DNA of 64,000 nt from Ustilaginoidea virens (taxonomy: Eukaryota; Ascomycota; Sordariomycetes; Hypocreales; Clavicipitaceae), in NCBI RefSeq assembly GCF_000687475.1, contig NC_057319.1, forward strand, positions 3,586,001 through 3,650,000, read 5' to 3'. The notes below the pieces were generated by a model, which saw only the letters and a list, made by a program, of their open reading frames with translations, was not told the origin of the DNA and did no database searches. This document shows positions 1 to 10,473 of this stretch, one piece after another. Made by a program: the position numbers and the translations under genes. The stretch's first letter is position 1. Each line of letters starts with the position of its first letter.

Positions 1-1414
1 GAAGAAGGATATTACTAAAATAACCTTTATTACCTTTATCTATTAAAATAAAGGTATAGGCCCTATTTCTAGTGGCTTAGAAGGCGATTTTCACAGAAGG
101 CAAAATATAGGTTTAGAGGGGGTATCTAGCAGTAAAGAACCTACTATTTTACTAGATGACCTAGAAAGTATGCCGGACCCTACTAACCTTACTAATATTA
201 CTAATACTAATATTATACTGGATGACCTGGAAAGTATACTAGACCCTATTAATTTTACTAGTATTACTAATGCTACCCCGGATGATATTACTAATACTAA
301 TATTACTATGGATTACCTTCTTAAGGCAGAAGGTATTATACTATAGTCCCCAGCTACTGTAAAGGATGACCTTATAGATATCCTTACTAGCTTTAATCCT
401 ACCGACCTTACCGGCCCTACTGGCCCTGTTGGCCCTATTAGCCCTGCTAGTCCTATTGGCTTTGCTGGCCCTACTGGCCCTACTAACCTTATTAGTCCTA
501 CCGACTTATTCCCTAATTATGATTTACACCACCTAATATAGGATTCCTGCTATAGAGCGAAGCGTAAGCTAGCTAAAAATGCTAATGGCACGTCAAATAG
601 CTGGAAGGATATGCTATAAAGCCCTAAAAAAGACCCCTGGATAAAGGCGTTATTTAAGGAATTTAAGCAATTATTAGATACTAAAGTCTTCCAATTTATT
701 CCTAAGTCTAGCGTTCCTATTAATAGGAAAATCATATGCAATAGGCCTGTTTTTCGGATTATACAGGATACTAAACCTTAGCTAATTCCACTTTAACTAG
801 GGATTCTAAATGAATCTAGTGGAAAAGACTTTAGCCCTACTGATCAAAGCCTTTATTAGAGCCTTACTAGCACTATAATGTGGCTTATAATGATGTCTAG
901 GCCCGACCTAGTATTTCCTATCTAATACCTTTCTCGGTTTATGTCGAAAGCAACTAATATGCATCTAAATGCTGCAAAAGGCAGCTTTAGTTACCTTAAA
1001 GGTACTGAGAACCTAGCTATTTGCTTTAGTACTACTAAAAGCAACCAACAGCCTATTATAGCCGCTTATTCTGATAGCGACTTTGCTGGATGTATAGAAA
1101 CCTCTAAATCTACTAGAGGCTTCTTGATTACTATTAATAGTAGTCCTATTAGCTAGTGTTTTAAGCGAGCCTCTTTAGTAGTGCTATCTACTTTAGAAGC
1201 CGAATCTAATGCATTACTTAAGACTATCCATAAGCTACTACCGGGCCCTAAATTTACTAGGTTCCGCAAGTTACTAGGCCTTAGGGCCTGCTAACTTATA
1301 CTAATATATTTTTACTAAGGTTTTTCCTATGTTTTTCCTTAGCACTTTTACTATATTTTCTTTCCCTATCCTTTATACGATTAGCTTGCTACTATAGTAG
1401 CTAATCAGAGGGGG
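1..1414 (+). mobile_element. Copia family A copy A1, truncated internal region
   Basis: This is the 3' part of the internal region of a Ty1/copia element, cut by the window edge. It aligns with the minus-strand complete copy A2 from about 6,909 downward. Visible parts are the Thr/Pro/Gly-rich spacer between integrase and RT (about 170-520), the start of RT (about 600-760) and the RT end with RNase H (about 890-1,300). Relative to A2, about 0.7 kb of RT, including the YIDD catalytic box, is missing at about 763. Many TAG/TAA codons stand at Trp/Gln positions, which fits RIP. A purine-rich tract (CAGAGGGGG) just before 1,415 is the polypurine tract. The element cannot move by itself. Confidence 0.88.
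941..1156 (+). pseudogene. RT end / RNase H start of copia family A (A1)
   Basis: A 71-codon open stretch has the Ty1/copia hallmark at the RT-RNase H junction: AAKGSFSYLKGT, then YSDSDFAG and STRGFL. These match the usual 'D.DWAG ... STSG' RNase H start. The same peptide, with RIP-type differences, is encoded on the minus strand at 4,997-5,278 in copy A2. The reading frame closes at a TAG in place of Trp (the Ser-Trp after GPIS in A2). It is a dead fragment, not a gene. Confidence 0.85.
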
Positions 1415-2133
1415 TGTTAAAATCCTATAGTAGCCTACTAGGCTGCTGGCCTAATACCCTACTGGCTTACTGACCTTCTGGCCCTTATACCGCCTCTTAG
1501 ACTTACGGTAGTCTTACCAACCTTAGGCCTTTGCCTTTTACCTTAGGATTTTTAGTGGATTATTTACTGTATATCAAGTAAGGTAGGCCTTGTTAAAAAG
1601 GTGTGGCATTGCTAAATTAGCGTGGTGGGCCTACTAGTGTGGTGGCAGCCTACTAGCGTAGTGGTTAGTCACTAGCGTGGTGGTTAGTCACTAGCGTGGT
1701 GGCTAATTACTAGTGCGGTGATTAGGGTGGTTAGAAAGGCTGGATATAGTGGGGCTGCTGACGTATTATATATGTGGCATAGCGAGTATTACGGGGAGCT
1801 TTCTTACTGGCTACTTTGGATGCTTGGGCCCACCCCTCCTTCGTGTATATATAGGATAGCTTTTCCCCTTCTTTCTAAATAGTAGAAAGGTAGCATAATC
1901 GAGTCTGTTAATGCACTATATACCTCTTAACTTTTTACCTTCCCTGCGTTTTCTGGTTATCTTATATTTGCCTTGCCTTTATACTTGCTATGCTTTATAG
2001 CACTTGTATAGTCTTAGGACTTAGTGAAAAATCTAGTATTATACTAAAATTAGTTTATAGGTCGCAGATAGTCTTGTGCCATCTAGCTAGCTAGTAAGGC
2101 TTTGCTTTTATAGTGACCTTGAGAATTGCAATA
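1415..2133 (+). repeat. LTR of family A (3' LTR of A1)
   Basis: This 719-bp long terminal repeat starts TGTTAAAATCC right after the polypurine tract and ends TTGCAATA. The end was presumably CAACA, giving the standard TGTT...AACA termini before a CpA-to-TpA change. Other copies lie at 3,847-4,590, 10,474-11,217, 34,267-35,007 and 40,384-41,485. It contains a short-repeat block (GTGGTGG with TAGTCACTAGC units, about 1,620-1,740) and a TATATATAGGA box at about 1,847. The next bases, GAGCC, are the expected right-hand target duplication in a family B element. Confidence 0.92.
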
Positions 2134-2276
2134 GAGCCTATATAAGCCGGCCGCGCGGCGCGATAGCGTTATCGGCGGCATAACCTGCTGAGACCGCGCC
2201 GCACTTTTCTTTCTATGTGTGCGCCTTATATCCTAGCGATTCTGATGTTTGCTTTTATAAAAAGAGAAGCTGCTAG
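2134..2276 (+). mobile_element. 3' end of internal region of copia family B (B1)
   Basis: This is nearly identical to 39,851-39,996, the internal 3' end of the complete B element. It begins GAGCCTATATAAGCCGG and ends with an A-rich purine tract before the LTR. It shows that the A1 copy to its left inserted into a family B element. The rest of B1 must lie left of the window. Confidence 0.88.
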
Positions 2277-2617
2277 TATTAGAATCGCTATCGTAAGGTG
2301 CCTAATTGGGTATATTGCGATAGATATGCCGCGTATACCTGATGCGTACGATATAGCTACTTTGGCCCCTTTTGCCCCTTTACCCCTAAGCCCGGTAGGG
2401 TATGCGGGCAGTCCGGCCCGACCGCGCCAAAGCATGTGACTACAGTACGCACAAAAAGGCTATATTGTATAATTACTCTTTTGCTTCCTTTCTTTCCTTT
2501 TAGTTAGTTAGTTATAATCAAAAAAGTAATTATACCTTTAACCGGTGACCTCACGGTACTTAATACCACGCGCGCAACCCTACGTACAACTGGGTACCCC
2601 TTAATGTGATACTAATA
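2277..2617 (+). repeat. LTR of family B (3' LTR of B1)
   Basis: This 341-bp LTR is RIP-altered: it starts TATTAGAATCGC where the least mutated copy has TGTCGGAATCGC, and ends ACTAATA for ACCAACA. It matches the LTRs at 11,356-11,698 and 39,997-40,339 and the solo LTR at 41,061-41,393. It is followed by AAATT (2,618-2,622), the expected target duplication inside a family C element. Short open frames on both strands here are by-products of the LTR sequence. Confidence 0.92.
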
Positions 2618-2852
2618 AAATTAAGATAGAAAATCTAGATAAAACTAAAAGAAAGCTGCGTTAAAGAATAACCTTAGAAAATCCTATTGCAAGGATGTAT
2701 TGCAGCTTGGTATAGTAGCTAGGTTCCTAAATCTAGGATGATCAGTCCCTTATTAGTAGATTTCTAAAAGGTTAGCTGCTAAATGCATTAAAATCCTAAG
2801 TTAGTATAAAAAAGTCTTAAGCTGGAAGCCTTGAGACACCGGGCTTATAACC
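2618..2852 (-). mobile_element. Family C copy C(-): leader and start of gag region
   Basis: This is the reverse complement of the 5' leader of family C (compare 13,644-13,870), from the primer-binding site toward gag. The primer-binding site is at 2,839-2,852 (GGTTATAAGCCCGG on the minus strand). The B1 element interrupts the copy at 2,617/2,618. The remaining coding part should lie left of the window. Confidence 0.88.
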
Positions 2853-3578
2853 TATTGCAAAATGGTGATTCAGAACACTATTGGAAATGTACTAGATACC
2901 GATAGTAGCGTATAAGGCGTTGCAGAATAAAATAAAGAGCTGGTTAAAAATTTAAAGCGTATAAGAGGTTAACTAGAGCAAAAATGTTAGGGAAATCTAA
3001 TTCTAATTATTGGTGACTATTCTAGTTAGAAAGAGGGAATTTTGGGTATATTTCTACCATTTTGAAAAAGTGGTTGAAAATAATGAAAAACCGTAAAAAT
3101 AGCGAAAAACCTGACGAAAAGTCGGTCTGCCTAATCGTGCCCAGTCTGTGCCTAATATCCTACCTAGTGCATACCCAACTAAGCCTAGTGGCTTATAGCG
3201 GTGTGCCGGATGCCCTATAATAGCCTGCTGTATGGGCCGGAAGCCCTATATCGGTCTGCCGTAAATGACCGGTGTAGCGGGTGACTGTATGTAGAAGGCC
3301 GAAAGTGCTGGTATTAGCAAGGTTTGCCTATTTGGTAATCCCGTAGAAATGCGCCGCCTGTTGTGGGCCCTGTGGCCCACTGTGACCGGCCGCTGTGGCT
3401 GGCTGTGGGGCGCTGTGCCGGTGCCGTGACCGGCGCTGTGGCCTACTGTAATCGGCGTTTTGGGGCGCTATGCCCCACCATAGCGCCTGGTATAGCCACC
3501 GCGATATCTCAATGCAGAGACGTCGTACGGTAGCGAGACTAGTACCAAAATACAGCTAAAAAGGCGCTGATTTTAATA
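2853..3578 (-). repeat. LTR of family C (5' LTR of the minus-strand copy)
   Basis: This 726-bp LTR is exactly the length of the three LTRs of the C dimer (12,904-13,629, 19,721-20,446, 32,940-33,665). The minus strand starts TATTAAAATCAGCGCC and ends TTTTGCAATA. It carries a GC-rich block of CAGCGGGCC/CGGCC palindromic words (about 3,355-3,480). It inserted into the L2 LINE fragment that resumes at 3,579. Confidence 0.93.
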
Positions 3579-3846
3579 ACAGTATAGTAGGTCGGGAAAC
3601 TCTTAATGATAATACTAAATAAATATCGGTTAAGTTCTGCCTTTTAGCAGAAGGCGGGGTAGACTTAGGCTATATCTATAATATAATTTGCCTTTTCTTC
3701 TTTAAAGGTAACGATTATATTACTACTATAAAGCCTATAGGCTGTAACTACTACTCTTTTAGTAGTAGCCCTATTAATTATATTAACGATTTTAATTAGG
3801 GTATAATTTTAGAGGATTCTGCTAATAATATTTCCTTTAATAAGGG
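3579..3846 (-). mobile_element. LINE copy L2, fragment 1
   Basis: This piece matches about 26,136-26,400 of the nearly full-length LINE L1, on the same strand. It joins in register with 11,223-11,355, 40,345-40,383 and 41,491-41,915. The four pieces sum to about 0.86 kb, equal to the corresponding uninterrupted 5' segment of L1. The last five bases (AAGGG, 3,842-3,846) are the target duplication of A2. Confidence 0.85.
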
Positions 3847-4590
3847 TATTGCAATTCTTAAGGTCACTATAAAAGCAGAGCCTTACTAGCTAGCTAGATG
3901 GCATAAGACTGTTTGCGACCTGTGAACTAATCTTAGTATAAATACTAGATTTTTTACTAAGTCCTAAGACTATACAAGTGCTATAAAGCAGGGCAAGTGT
4001 AAAGGCAAGGCAAATATAAGATAACTAAAAACGCAGGGAAGGTGGAAGTTAAGAGGCATGTAGTGCATTAATAGGTTCGATTGTGCTGCCCTTCTACTAT
4101 CTAGAAAGAAGGGGAAAAGCTATCCTATATATACACGAAGGAGGGGTGGGCCCAGGCATCTAAGGTAGCCAGTAAGAAAGCTCCCTATAATGCTCGCTAT
4201 GATACGTTAGCAACCCCGCTATATCCGACCTTTCCAACCACCCTAACCACCGTACTAGTAATTAGTCACCGCACTAGTAACTAACCACTACACTAGTGGA
4301 CTAGCCACTACGCTAGTAGGCTACCACGCTAATTTAGTAATGCCATACCACGCTAGTAGGCCGCTACCACGCTAGTAGGCAACCACGCTAATTTAGCAAT
4401 GCTATACCTTTTTAATAAGGCCTACCTTACTTGATATATAGTAAATAATCCACTGAAAATCCTTAAGGTAGAAGGCAAAGGCCTAAGGTAATACTACTAT
4501 AAGTCCAAGAGGCGGTATAAGGGCTAGAAGGTTAGTAGGCCAGTAGGGTATAAGGCTAGCAGCCTAGTAGGCTATTATAGGATTTTAATA
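3847..4590 (-). repeat. 3' LTR of A2
   Basis: This 744-bp copy is preceded on the minus strand by the polypurine tract TCAGAGGGGG (4,591 upward). Its repeat block of CACTAGTAACTAACCAC-type units (about 4,245-4,390, plus-strand sense) is longer than in A1. Both terminal dinucleotides are TA instead of TG/CA, as RIP would leave them. Confidence 0.93.
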
Positions 4591-4729
4591 CCCCCTCTGA
4601 TTAGCTACTGTAGTAGCAAGCTAATCGTATAAAGGATAGGGAAAGAAAATGCAGTAAAAAGTGCTAAGGAAAAACATAAGAAAAACCTTAGTAAAAGTAA
4701 GTTAGTATAAGTTAGTAGGCCCTAAGATC

Positions 4730-6305
4730 TAGTAACTCGCGGAACCTAGTAAATTTAGGGCCCGGCAGTGGCTTTGTAAGACCGTCAGTAGGCATACTAT
4801 TAGTAGGTAAATAGGTAATTTTAACCAAGCCTAGCTGGGCTTGCTCCCTAATATACCGGAATTTTAATAGCGTATGCTTAGTGCGAGCGTGCTGATTAGG
4901 GTCGTTAGAATTTGAAATGGAGCCCTGGTTATCGCAGTATAGCGGTATAGGGCGTAAAATATTAATTTCTAGCTCCTTATAAAGGTTAGAAAGCCACTAT
5001 ACCTCGCGGATAGTCTTAAGTAATACATTAGATTTAGCTTCTAAAGTAGATAGTATTACTAAAGAGGCTCGCTTAGAACGCCAGCTAATAGGACCACTAT
5101 TAATAGTAGTTAGGAAGCCTCTAGTAGATTTAGAGGTTTCTTTATAGCCAGTAAAGTCGCTATCAGAATAAGCGGCTATAATAGGCTGTTGGTTGCTTTT
5201 AGTAGCACTAAAGTAAATAGCTAGGTTCTTAGTGCTTTTAAGGTAATTAAAGCTGCCTTTTGCAGCATTTAGATGCATATTAGTTGCTTTCGATATAATC
5301 CGAGAAAGGTATTGGATAGGAAATGCTAGGTCGGGCCTAGTTATTATTATAAGCCATATTATAGTGCCAGTAAGGCTCTGATAAAGGCTCTAATCAGTAG
5401 GGCTAAGATCTTTTCCACTAGATTTATTTAGAATCCCTAGTTGAAGTGGAATAAGCTAAGGTTTAGTATCCTATAAGCCGAATTTAGCTAAAACCTCTGC
5501 TATAAATTGGGCTTGGTATAGCCACAATAGACCTTCCTTCCTATTTCGTATAATCTATATACCTAGGAAGAAGGAAGCCGGACTGCGGTCTTCTATAGTA
5601 TAGACCTTATGGAATTTCCTTTTTAGCTGGTTAATATAAGTTATATTTAGACTAATTAATAGGCAATCGTCAATATAGGTAACAATAAAGGTGCTGGTTT
5701 GCTTATTATAAAAGACGGCAGTATTAGAAGCTAAAGGTAAAAAACCTTTACTAGAAATTAGGTCTTTTAGCCGGTATTGCTATTCGCGGGGTGCTTGTTT
5801 TAGCCCGTATAGGGCCTTCTTTAGCAAGATAGCTTGCTTAATAGAAGGGTTAAATCCAGCTTCTTTAAGTAAAGTTAGTAGCCGTTGGCGCTATATATTA
5901 GACCAAAGCTTACTATCAGTTAGTAGACTTTTTGTAAATTTAAAAAATCCGTTAGGGATATCTATATAAATAGTCTTAGAAAGTTCGCTATTTAGGAAGG
6001 CGCCTATAAAGTCGATCTGCTCTATTTCCTAGTTATTACTAGCAGCTAAAGCTAGTATAACCCTCTAGGTGGGTGGGATAGAGGTAGAAGTATAAGTATG
6101 CTGGAAGTCCTTTCCTTCGACCTGCATAAAGCCTTTGATAACTAATCTAGCCTTATATTTTATAGGCTGATTATTAGCATCCTTTTTAACCCGAAAAATA
6201 GGCCTATTGCGTATAATTTTCCTATCAATAGGAACGCTAGACTTAGGAATAAACTGGAAAACTTTAGTATCTAAAAGCTGCTCGAATTCTTTAAATAGTA
6301 CCTTT
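4730..6305 (-). pseudogene. A2 reverse transcriptase and RNase H, decayed
   Basis: Conserved copia RT blocks read through stops in one frame: a VFQFIPKSSVP start, the FIGAFLNSEL region, LKKALYGLKQAPRE and the catalytic box YIDDCLLIS at about 5,655-5,690. RNase H follows with AAYSDSDFTG and STRGFL (4,997-5,278) and ends with LPTNSMPTDGLTKPL. The intact Asp-Asp of YIDD and the LKQAPR motif identify the family; the stops mostly replace Trp and Gln. It is inactive. Confidence 0.9.
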
Positions 6306-6307
6306 AT

Positions 6308-6900
6308 CTAAAGGTCTTTTTCTTTTTTAGGGTATTGTAGCATATCCTTCCAGCTATTAGGCGTACCATTAGGGGCCTTTTTAGCTAGCTTACGCTTAGC
6401 TGTATAGCAGGAATCCCATATCAGGTGGTATAAATCCTGATTAGGGAATAAGTCGGTAGGGCTAATAGGGTCGGTAGGGCTAGTAGGTATAGCAGGGCCA
6501 GCAGGGCCAGTAGGGCCAGTAAGGTCGGCAGGAGTAAGGCTAGTAAGGATATCTATAAGGTCATCCTTTACAATAGCCGGGGACTGTAATATAGGACGGT
6601 TATCTAAGGTAGGACGGTTATCCAAAGTAGCATTAGTATTAATAACGCTAGTATTAGTAGGGTCCGGCATGCTTTCCAGGTCATCCGGTATAGTATTAGT
6701 ATTAGTAATGCTAGTAAGGTTAGTAAAGTTAGTAGGGTTAGGAATGCTTTCTAGGTTATCTAGTAAAATAGCAGGTTCTCTGCTAAATACCCCCTCTGAA
6801 CCTATATTTTGCCCTCTATGAAAGTCTCCTTCTAGGCTATTAGAAATAGGGCCTATACCTTTATTTTAATGAATAAAGGTAATAAAAGTTGTTTTAGTAA
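6308..6900 (-). other. A2 spacer between integrase and RT, Gly/Pro/Thr repeats
   Basis: A 120-codon open stretch (6,308-6,670) and the region before it encode low-complexity repeats of Thr-Gly-Pro, Pro-Ala-Gly-Pro and Ser-Pro-Thr-Asp, plus Asn/Thr repeats. The collagen-like look comes from short DNA repeats (GGCCCTACT-like). In copia elements this is the unstructured linker between IN and RT. It is not a separate gene. Confidence 0.75.
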
Positions 6901-6949
6901 TAACCTTCTTCTTTAGAAGGTAGACTAGGTAAGTATTATTACCTAGAGT

Positions 6950-7770
6950 AGCAAGGAGCCTACCAGGCTCGGTATAGGGCGCTAATTTGCGGCTTTTTAC
7001 ACGCTTTTCGTGTGGTATAAGTACTTCAATAGCTGCTCTAATGGCCCTAAGGTTAATAAGATCAGGGTAGTGCTCCGGCGTAATATGGTTATAATCCTTT
7101 AATAGCTCCTAATAGGGGCTAGAAGGTCTATTAGTAACAGCTGTTATATTTACTAGCATAATAACGCCAGTAATTACAGTAGACCAAAGGTTAGATGGAA
7201 GCCTTAACCAGGCTATAGTAGCATGTAGCCTATCAGCTATAACCCTAATGGACCGCTTAGCTAGGCCGTTTTATTCGTGAATATAAGGGCAAAATGTATT
7301 AAAAGTTATACCCTATTCGATAAGCCAATCACTAAGCATTTTGTTAATTTTATTTCTACTATTATAGTGGAATTCAATAGGCGTTTTACTATATCTGACC
7401 TGTAGGCTCTGTATAAAGCTCTGTAATGCTTTAAATATAATAGTGCCTTCCCTATTAGGCAGTAAGTATAGCTAATAAAATCGGGATTTTCTGTCTACTA
7501 ATATAAGGGCAATAGGTCGTTTGTTATATGGTATAGGTAATATAGCAAAAGTATCACCTTCTATAATATCCAGGCATTTAGCTGGATTTGGAATCGCATC
7601 TTTAGAAGGTCTTCTAACCTTTTTAGCCTGTATATAGGCTAGGCAGCGAAAATCAGCATTTTTAACCTTATTAAGGTTAGGAAGACCAGGGGTATTAGCA
7701 CAAGTCTTTTTAAGTAACTGAATACCTATATGCCCTAGCCGTATATACTAAATGCCGGCTAACTGTAATA
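6950..7770 (-). pseudogene. A2 integrase, decayed
   Basis: Read through stops, this shows a GAG-pre-integrase segment with YIRLGHIGIQLLKK, then CLDIIEGDTF at the first catalytic Asp, an FHYNSRNKINKM block (second catalytic position, altered) and an NGLAKRSIRVIADRL block with the region of the catalytic Glu. The same blocks occur in family C at 15,960-16,840 and 29,190-30,050. Only remnants remain. Confidence 0.82.
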
Positions 7771-8384
7771 ACTTCTGATATTCTATATCAGCAGCTATAG
7801 GGGCAGGAGTAGGGCTAGTAGCCACTACGGGATTTTCGCTAGTCGTAATAGCGGGCTCTTCGCTAGTCGTAATAGCGGGAGAGTTGGTAGTAGGGCTAGT
7901 AGCCTCTACAGGTTCCTTACTAGTTGCAGTAGTAGGAATAGGGGTAATAGTGGTATCCTTAGGATCACTATAATCAGTAGGGTTAGTAGGGCTGGGGACC
8001 TCTATTATTATACTATTAGTAATAGTATAATGGCTGTAAGGTTGATGCAGTAGTGGTGTGTCTATTCCTTTCTGTGGAAGGAAAAAGCCGTATTTTTTAA
8101 AGTTAAAAATGCCGATGCATTTACGGCTTGCTGACTAAAGCTGATTTTTAATTAATACCCCTTTAGCGGTATAGTGCTTTACACCGCTAATAATATTAAT
8201 ATCTAAGGTAGGAATATATAGGGCATTCTTGAGCTCTATAATACCCTATTTGGTGGGATTAACGCCCTGTAGTACAGTAAATCGTGCCGTGCCCTAACTA
8301 GTAGGGGAAATAGGGCCACCACTAGTAGTAATAATAGGCTTATTATCCTTCTTAAAGTGGTGAAAAGTAGTGAAATGCTTCTTA

Positions 8385-9700
8385 TTATTAATAATATGAT
8401 AAGTGGAGCTTGTATTGTAAAGGAGGGCATCTTTAGGGGTCTTACCGCCTGATTTAGCACTATAGCTTATATTAGTGGATATAGATGAAGAAGAATAAGA
8501 TATATTAATATCCTGAGTATTATAGTTGCCTATAATAAAAGCCTTAACATCTTGCTGTTTGCTGTAGTTCTGTTTCTTCTTCTGTTGCTGCTTCTTTTTC
8601 CTATTATTAGTAGAATTATTCTTGCTATTATTATTAGTAGAAGCGGCATTAGCAGACCCTTTATTCTTAGAGTCCTTGGAAGCTTTGAGCTGTTTGGGGT
8701 TATTATTAGCAGCTACTTTATTAGACCCTTTAGAACGCTGTTCTTCTAGTAGGTCAACTATAAAATACTGGAGGTTAAATTTGCTGCTGTTAATAATACC
8801 TTGGGCGCTATAAGCCCTAATTATAGAGCGTTGGCGTTTAGTCTAGCGGGTAAATACCCCCTCTATAGCCTAAAGATACTAGTTAACTTGGTTAAAAGAG
8901 TCGATCTTAGAACCTAGGATTCTGAGGCGAGATATATAGCTGTTAAATTCGCTGTTAAAAGCCTCTAAAGTGCCTTTATAACCGGTAAATGTAAGGGTGT
9001 GAAACGTAGGGTATAAGTGTGCCTGCTGTACTTCTGGTGAGTGGCAGTACTGGGCTATTAGTAAAAGGTAGGCTTCCTTTAGGTTATTACACCAGTCTAT
9101 AGCCTCTACAGCTTCTTCACTATAGCTATTTTTTAGCATTAGTAGTAAAAGTGCCTGCTCAGACTCATTAAAGTGCCTTACTATAGAGGGGTCGTTGATA
9201 AAATTAGCTATTTTAAAGGCCCTGAGTTGTATTGTAAGGGCCTGCTTCTACTGGTCGAAATTATAGGGGCTTTTTAGCTTTTGGGACTCCTTAAAGCGGT
9301 TGGCAGTCTTAGCTAATTCCTTAATAGCCCTATCACTAATTTGGTTGGTGATAGTTGTTGGTGGCGTTGTATAAATAGGCTCTTTACCTTTATATTTTAT
9401 AGGAGTAGAAGGTTGGTCGATTTCTATAATATCAGCTTCACTATTATTATCTTTAGTGGTAGTCTTAGTGGAAGGTCCAGCTTCAGTGGCTTTAGTAGGC
9501 TTCTTATTAGTAGCCTAGGTAGCCTGGGTGTCGTTATTTTGCCTACTAACTAGGCCCTATATAAGGTCAGTTAGTATATTTATCTGGGATTTCATATCGT
9601 CCATATCTAGCTGTAGCTGTGTATTAGTATTAATTTTAGTATCGGATTTAGGGACCTTATAGGATCCTGATTCTGCTATAGTGGGCAAAAAGGGTTTAAA
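8385..9700 (-). pseudogene. A2 gag and protease, decayed
   Basis: The 86-codon open stretch at 8,879-9,139 corresponds to family C gag (shared pattern FTGYKGTLEAFNSEFNSYISRLRILG). Downstream, at about 8,392-8,428, the protease active site reads YNTSSTYHII, whereas family C still has YDTGS. Asp-to-Asn and Gly-to-Ser are both G-to-A changes expected from RIP. An Asn-rich, Lys-rich linker lies between them (about 8,550-8,720). Plus-strand open frames here are shadows. Confidence 0.8.
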
Positions 9701-9949
9701 AATCTGTTGAAAAATAGTGCCGATAGTTGTAAAAATAGAGGAATAACTAGCTAAATAGCTAGCAAAATAGTCGAATAACTGGTAAAATAACCGAGTAACT
9801 AGCTAGACAGCTAGTAAATATAGTGGCTAGTAGCCTACTATAAAAGGTAACCGCAGAATATAGCGGCAGGTCTCAATATAAAAAAGCACGGATGCCGTAG
9901 GCGTTGTGCAAGTCTATATTATAGCGTTGGTATTCAAGGTGCTTATATG

Positions 9950-10378
9950 GTGCCGTAATATAAAGGTGCCGTAAGTGCCGTAGGTGCCGTAGGTGCCGTG
10001 GGTGCCGTGGGTGCTATAGGTGCCGTAATATAAAAGGTGCCGTAAATGCTGTACTAAAAGTGCTATAAGTGGAAGAGTATAATAGGTGCCGTACAGTGCA
10101 GTAGGTGTCGTACACTAGGTGCAAAGGTGTTATATAGTGGTATAGTATGGTAGATATCACACTATAAAATCTGTAGGTGCCGTAGGTTACGCCGAAAATA
10201 ACGTAAGGTTACGCTAAAAGTGCCGTGAGGTTATGCTGTAAGTTGCCGTTAGGTACGCCGTTAATTGCCGCAGGGTAATACCGTAGGTAATAAGGGTAAG
10301 CCAAAGGTGATAATAGGTAAGCCGAAGTTAATAAGGGTAAGCCGAAGTTAATAAGGGTAAGCCGAAGATACTAAAGGA
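9950..10378. repeat. Tandem repeats in the A2 leader
   Basis: Two short-period arrays lie between the primer-binding site and gag. The first is a degenerate 9-10 bp array of GGTGCCGTA units (about 9,950-10,270). The second is a 19-bp unit GGGTAAGCCGAAGTTAATA, about four copies at 10,305-10,375. The family C leader has no such array. Confidence 0.85.
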
Positions 10379-10459
10379 TAGCTATATTAGTAGTACTAAT
10401 AAGCAAAAGAGACCAAGGGGTGAACACAAAAAGGTAGGGTTAAAATAAAGAAGTAAAAC

Positions 10460-10473
10460 CCGGGCTTATAACC
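10460..10473 (-). promoter_or_regulatory. Primer-binding site of A2 (initiator tRNA-Met, internal)
   Basis: Directly after the 5' LTR the minus strand reads GGTTATAAGCCCGG. One G-to-A change away is GGTTATGAGCCCGG, complementary to the anticodon stem-loop of eukaryotic initiator tRNA-Met (CCGGGCTCATAACC). Drosophila copia primes from an initiator tRNA fragment at the same internal position. Family C has the identical 14 bases. Confidence 0.75.

Noticed and set aside
1600..1740. CRISPR-like array of short repeats
   Set aside because: Units are contiguous and degenerate without unique spacers; it is an LTR minisatellite in a eukaryotic genome.
2215..2439. Overlapping open frames on both strands in B LTRs (also 11,350-11,544, 39,946-40,239, 41,206-41,506)
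   Set aside because: They track the LTR sequence in each copy, lack domains, and exist on both strands. They are by-products of the GC-rich LTR.
4065..4090. GGTTCGATTGT resembling a tRNA B box in family A LTRs
   Set aside because: It occurs in each A LTR without a cloverleaf; not a tRNA.
8552..8813. Leu/Phe-rich plus-strand frames, apparent membrane proteins
   Set aside because: Antisense of the Asn/Lys-rich gag linker of A2.
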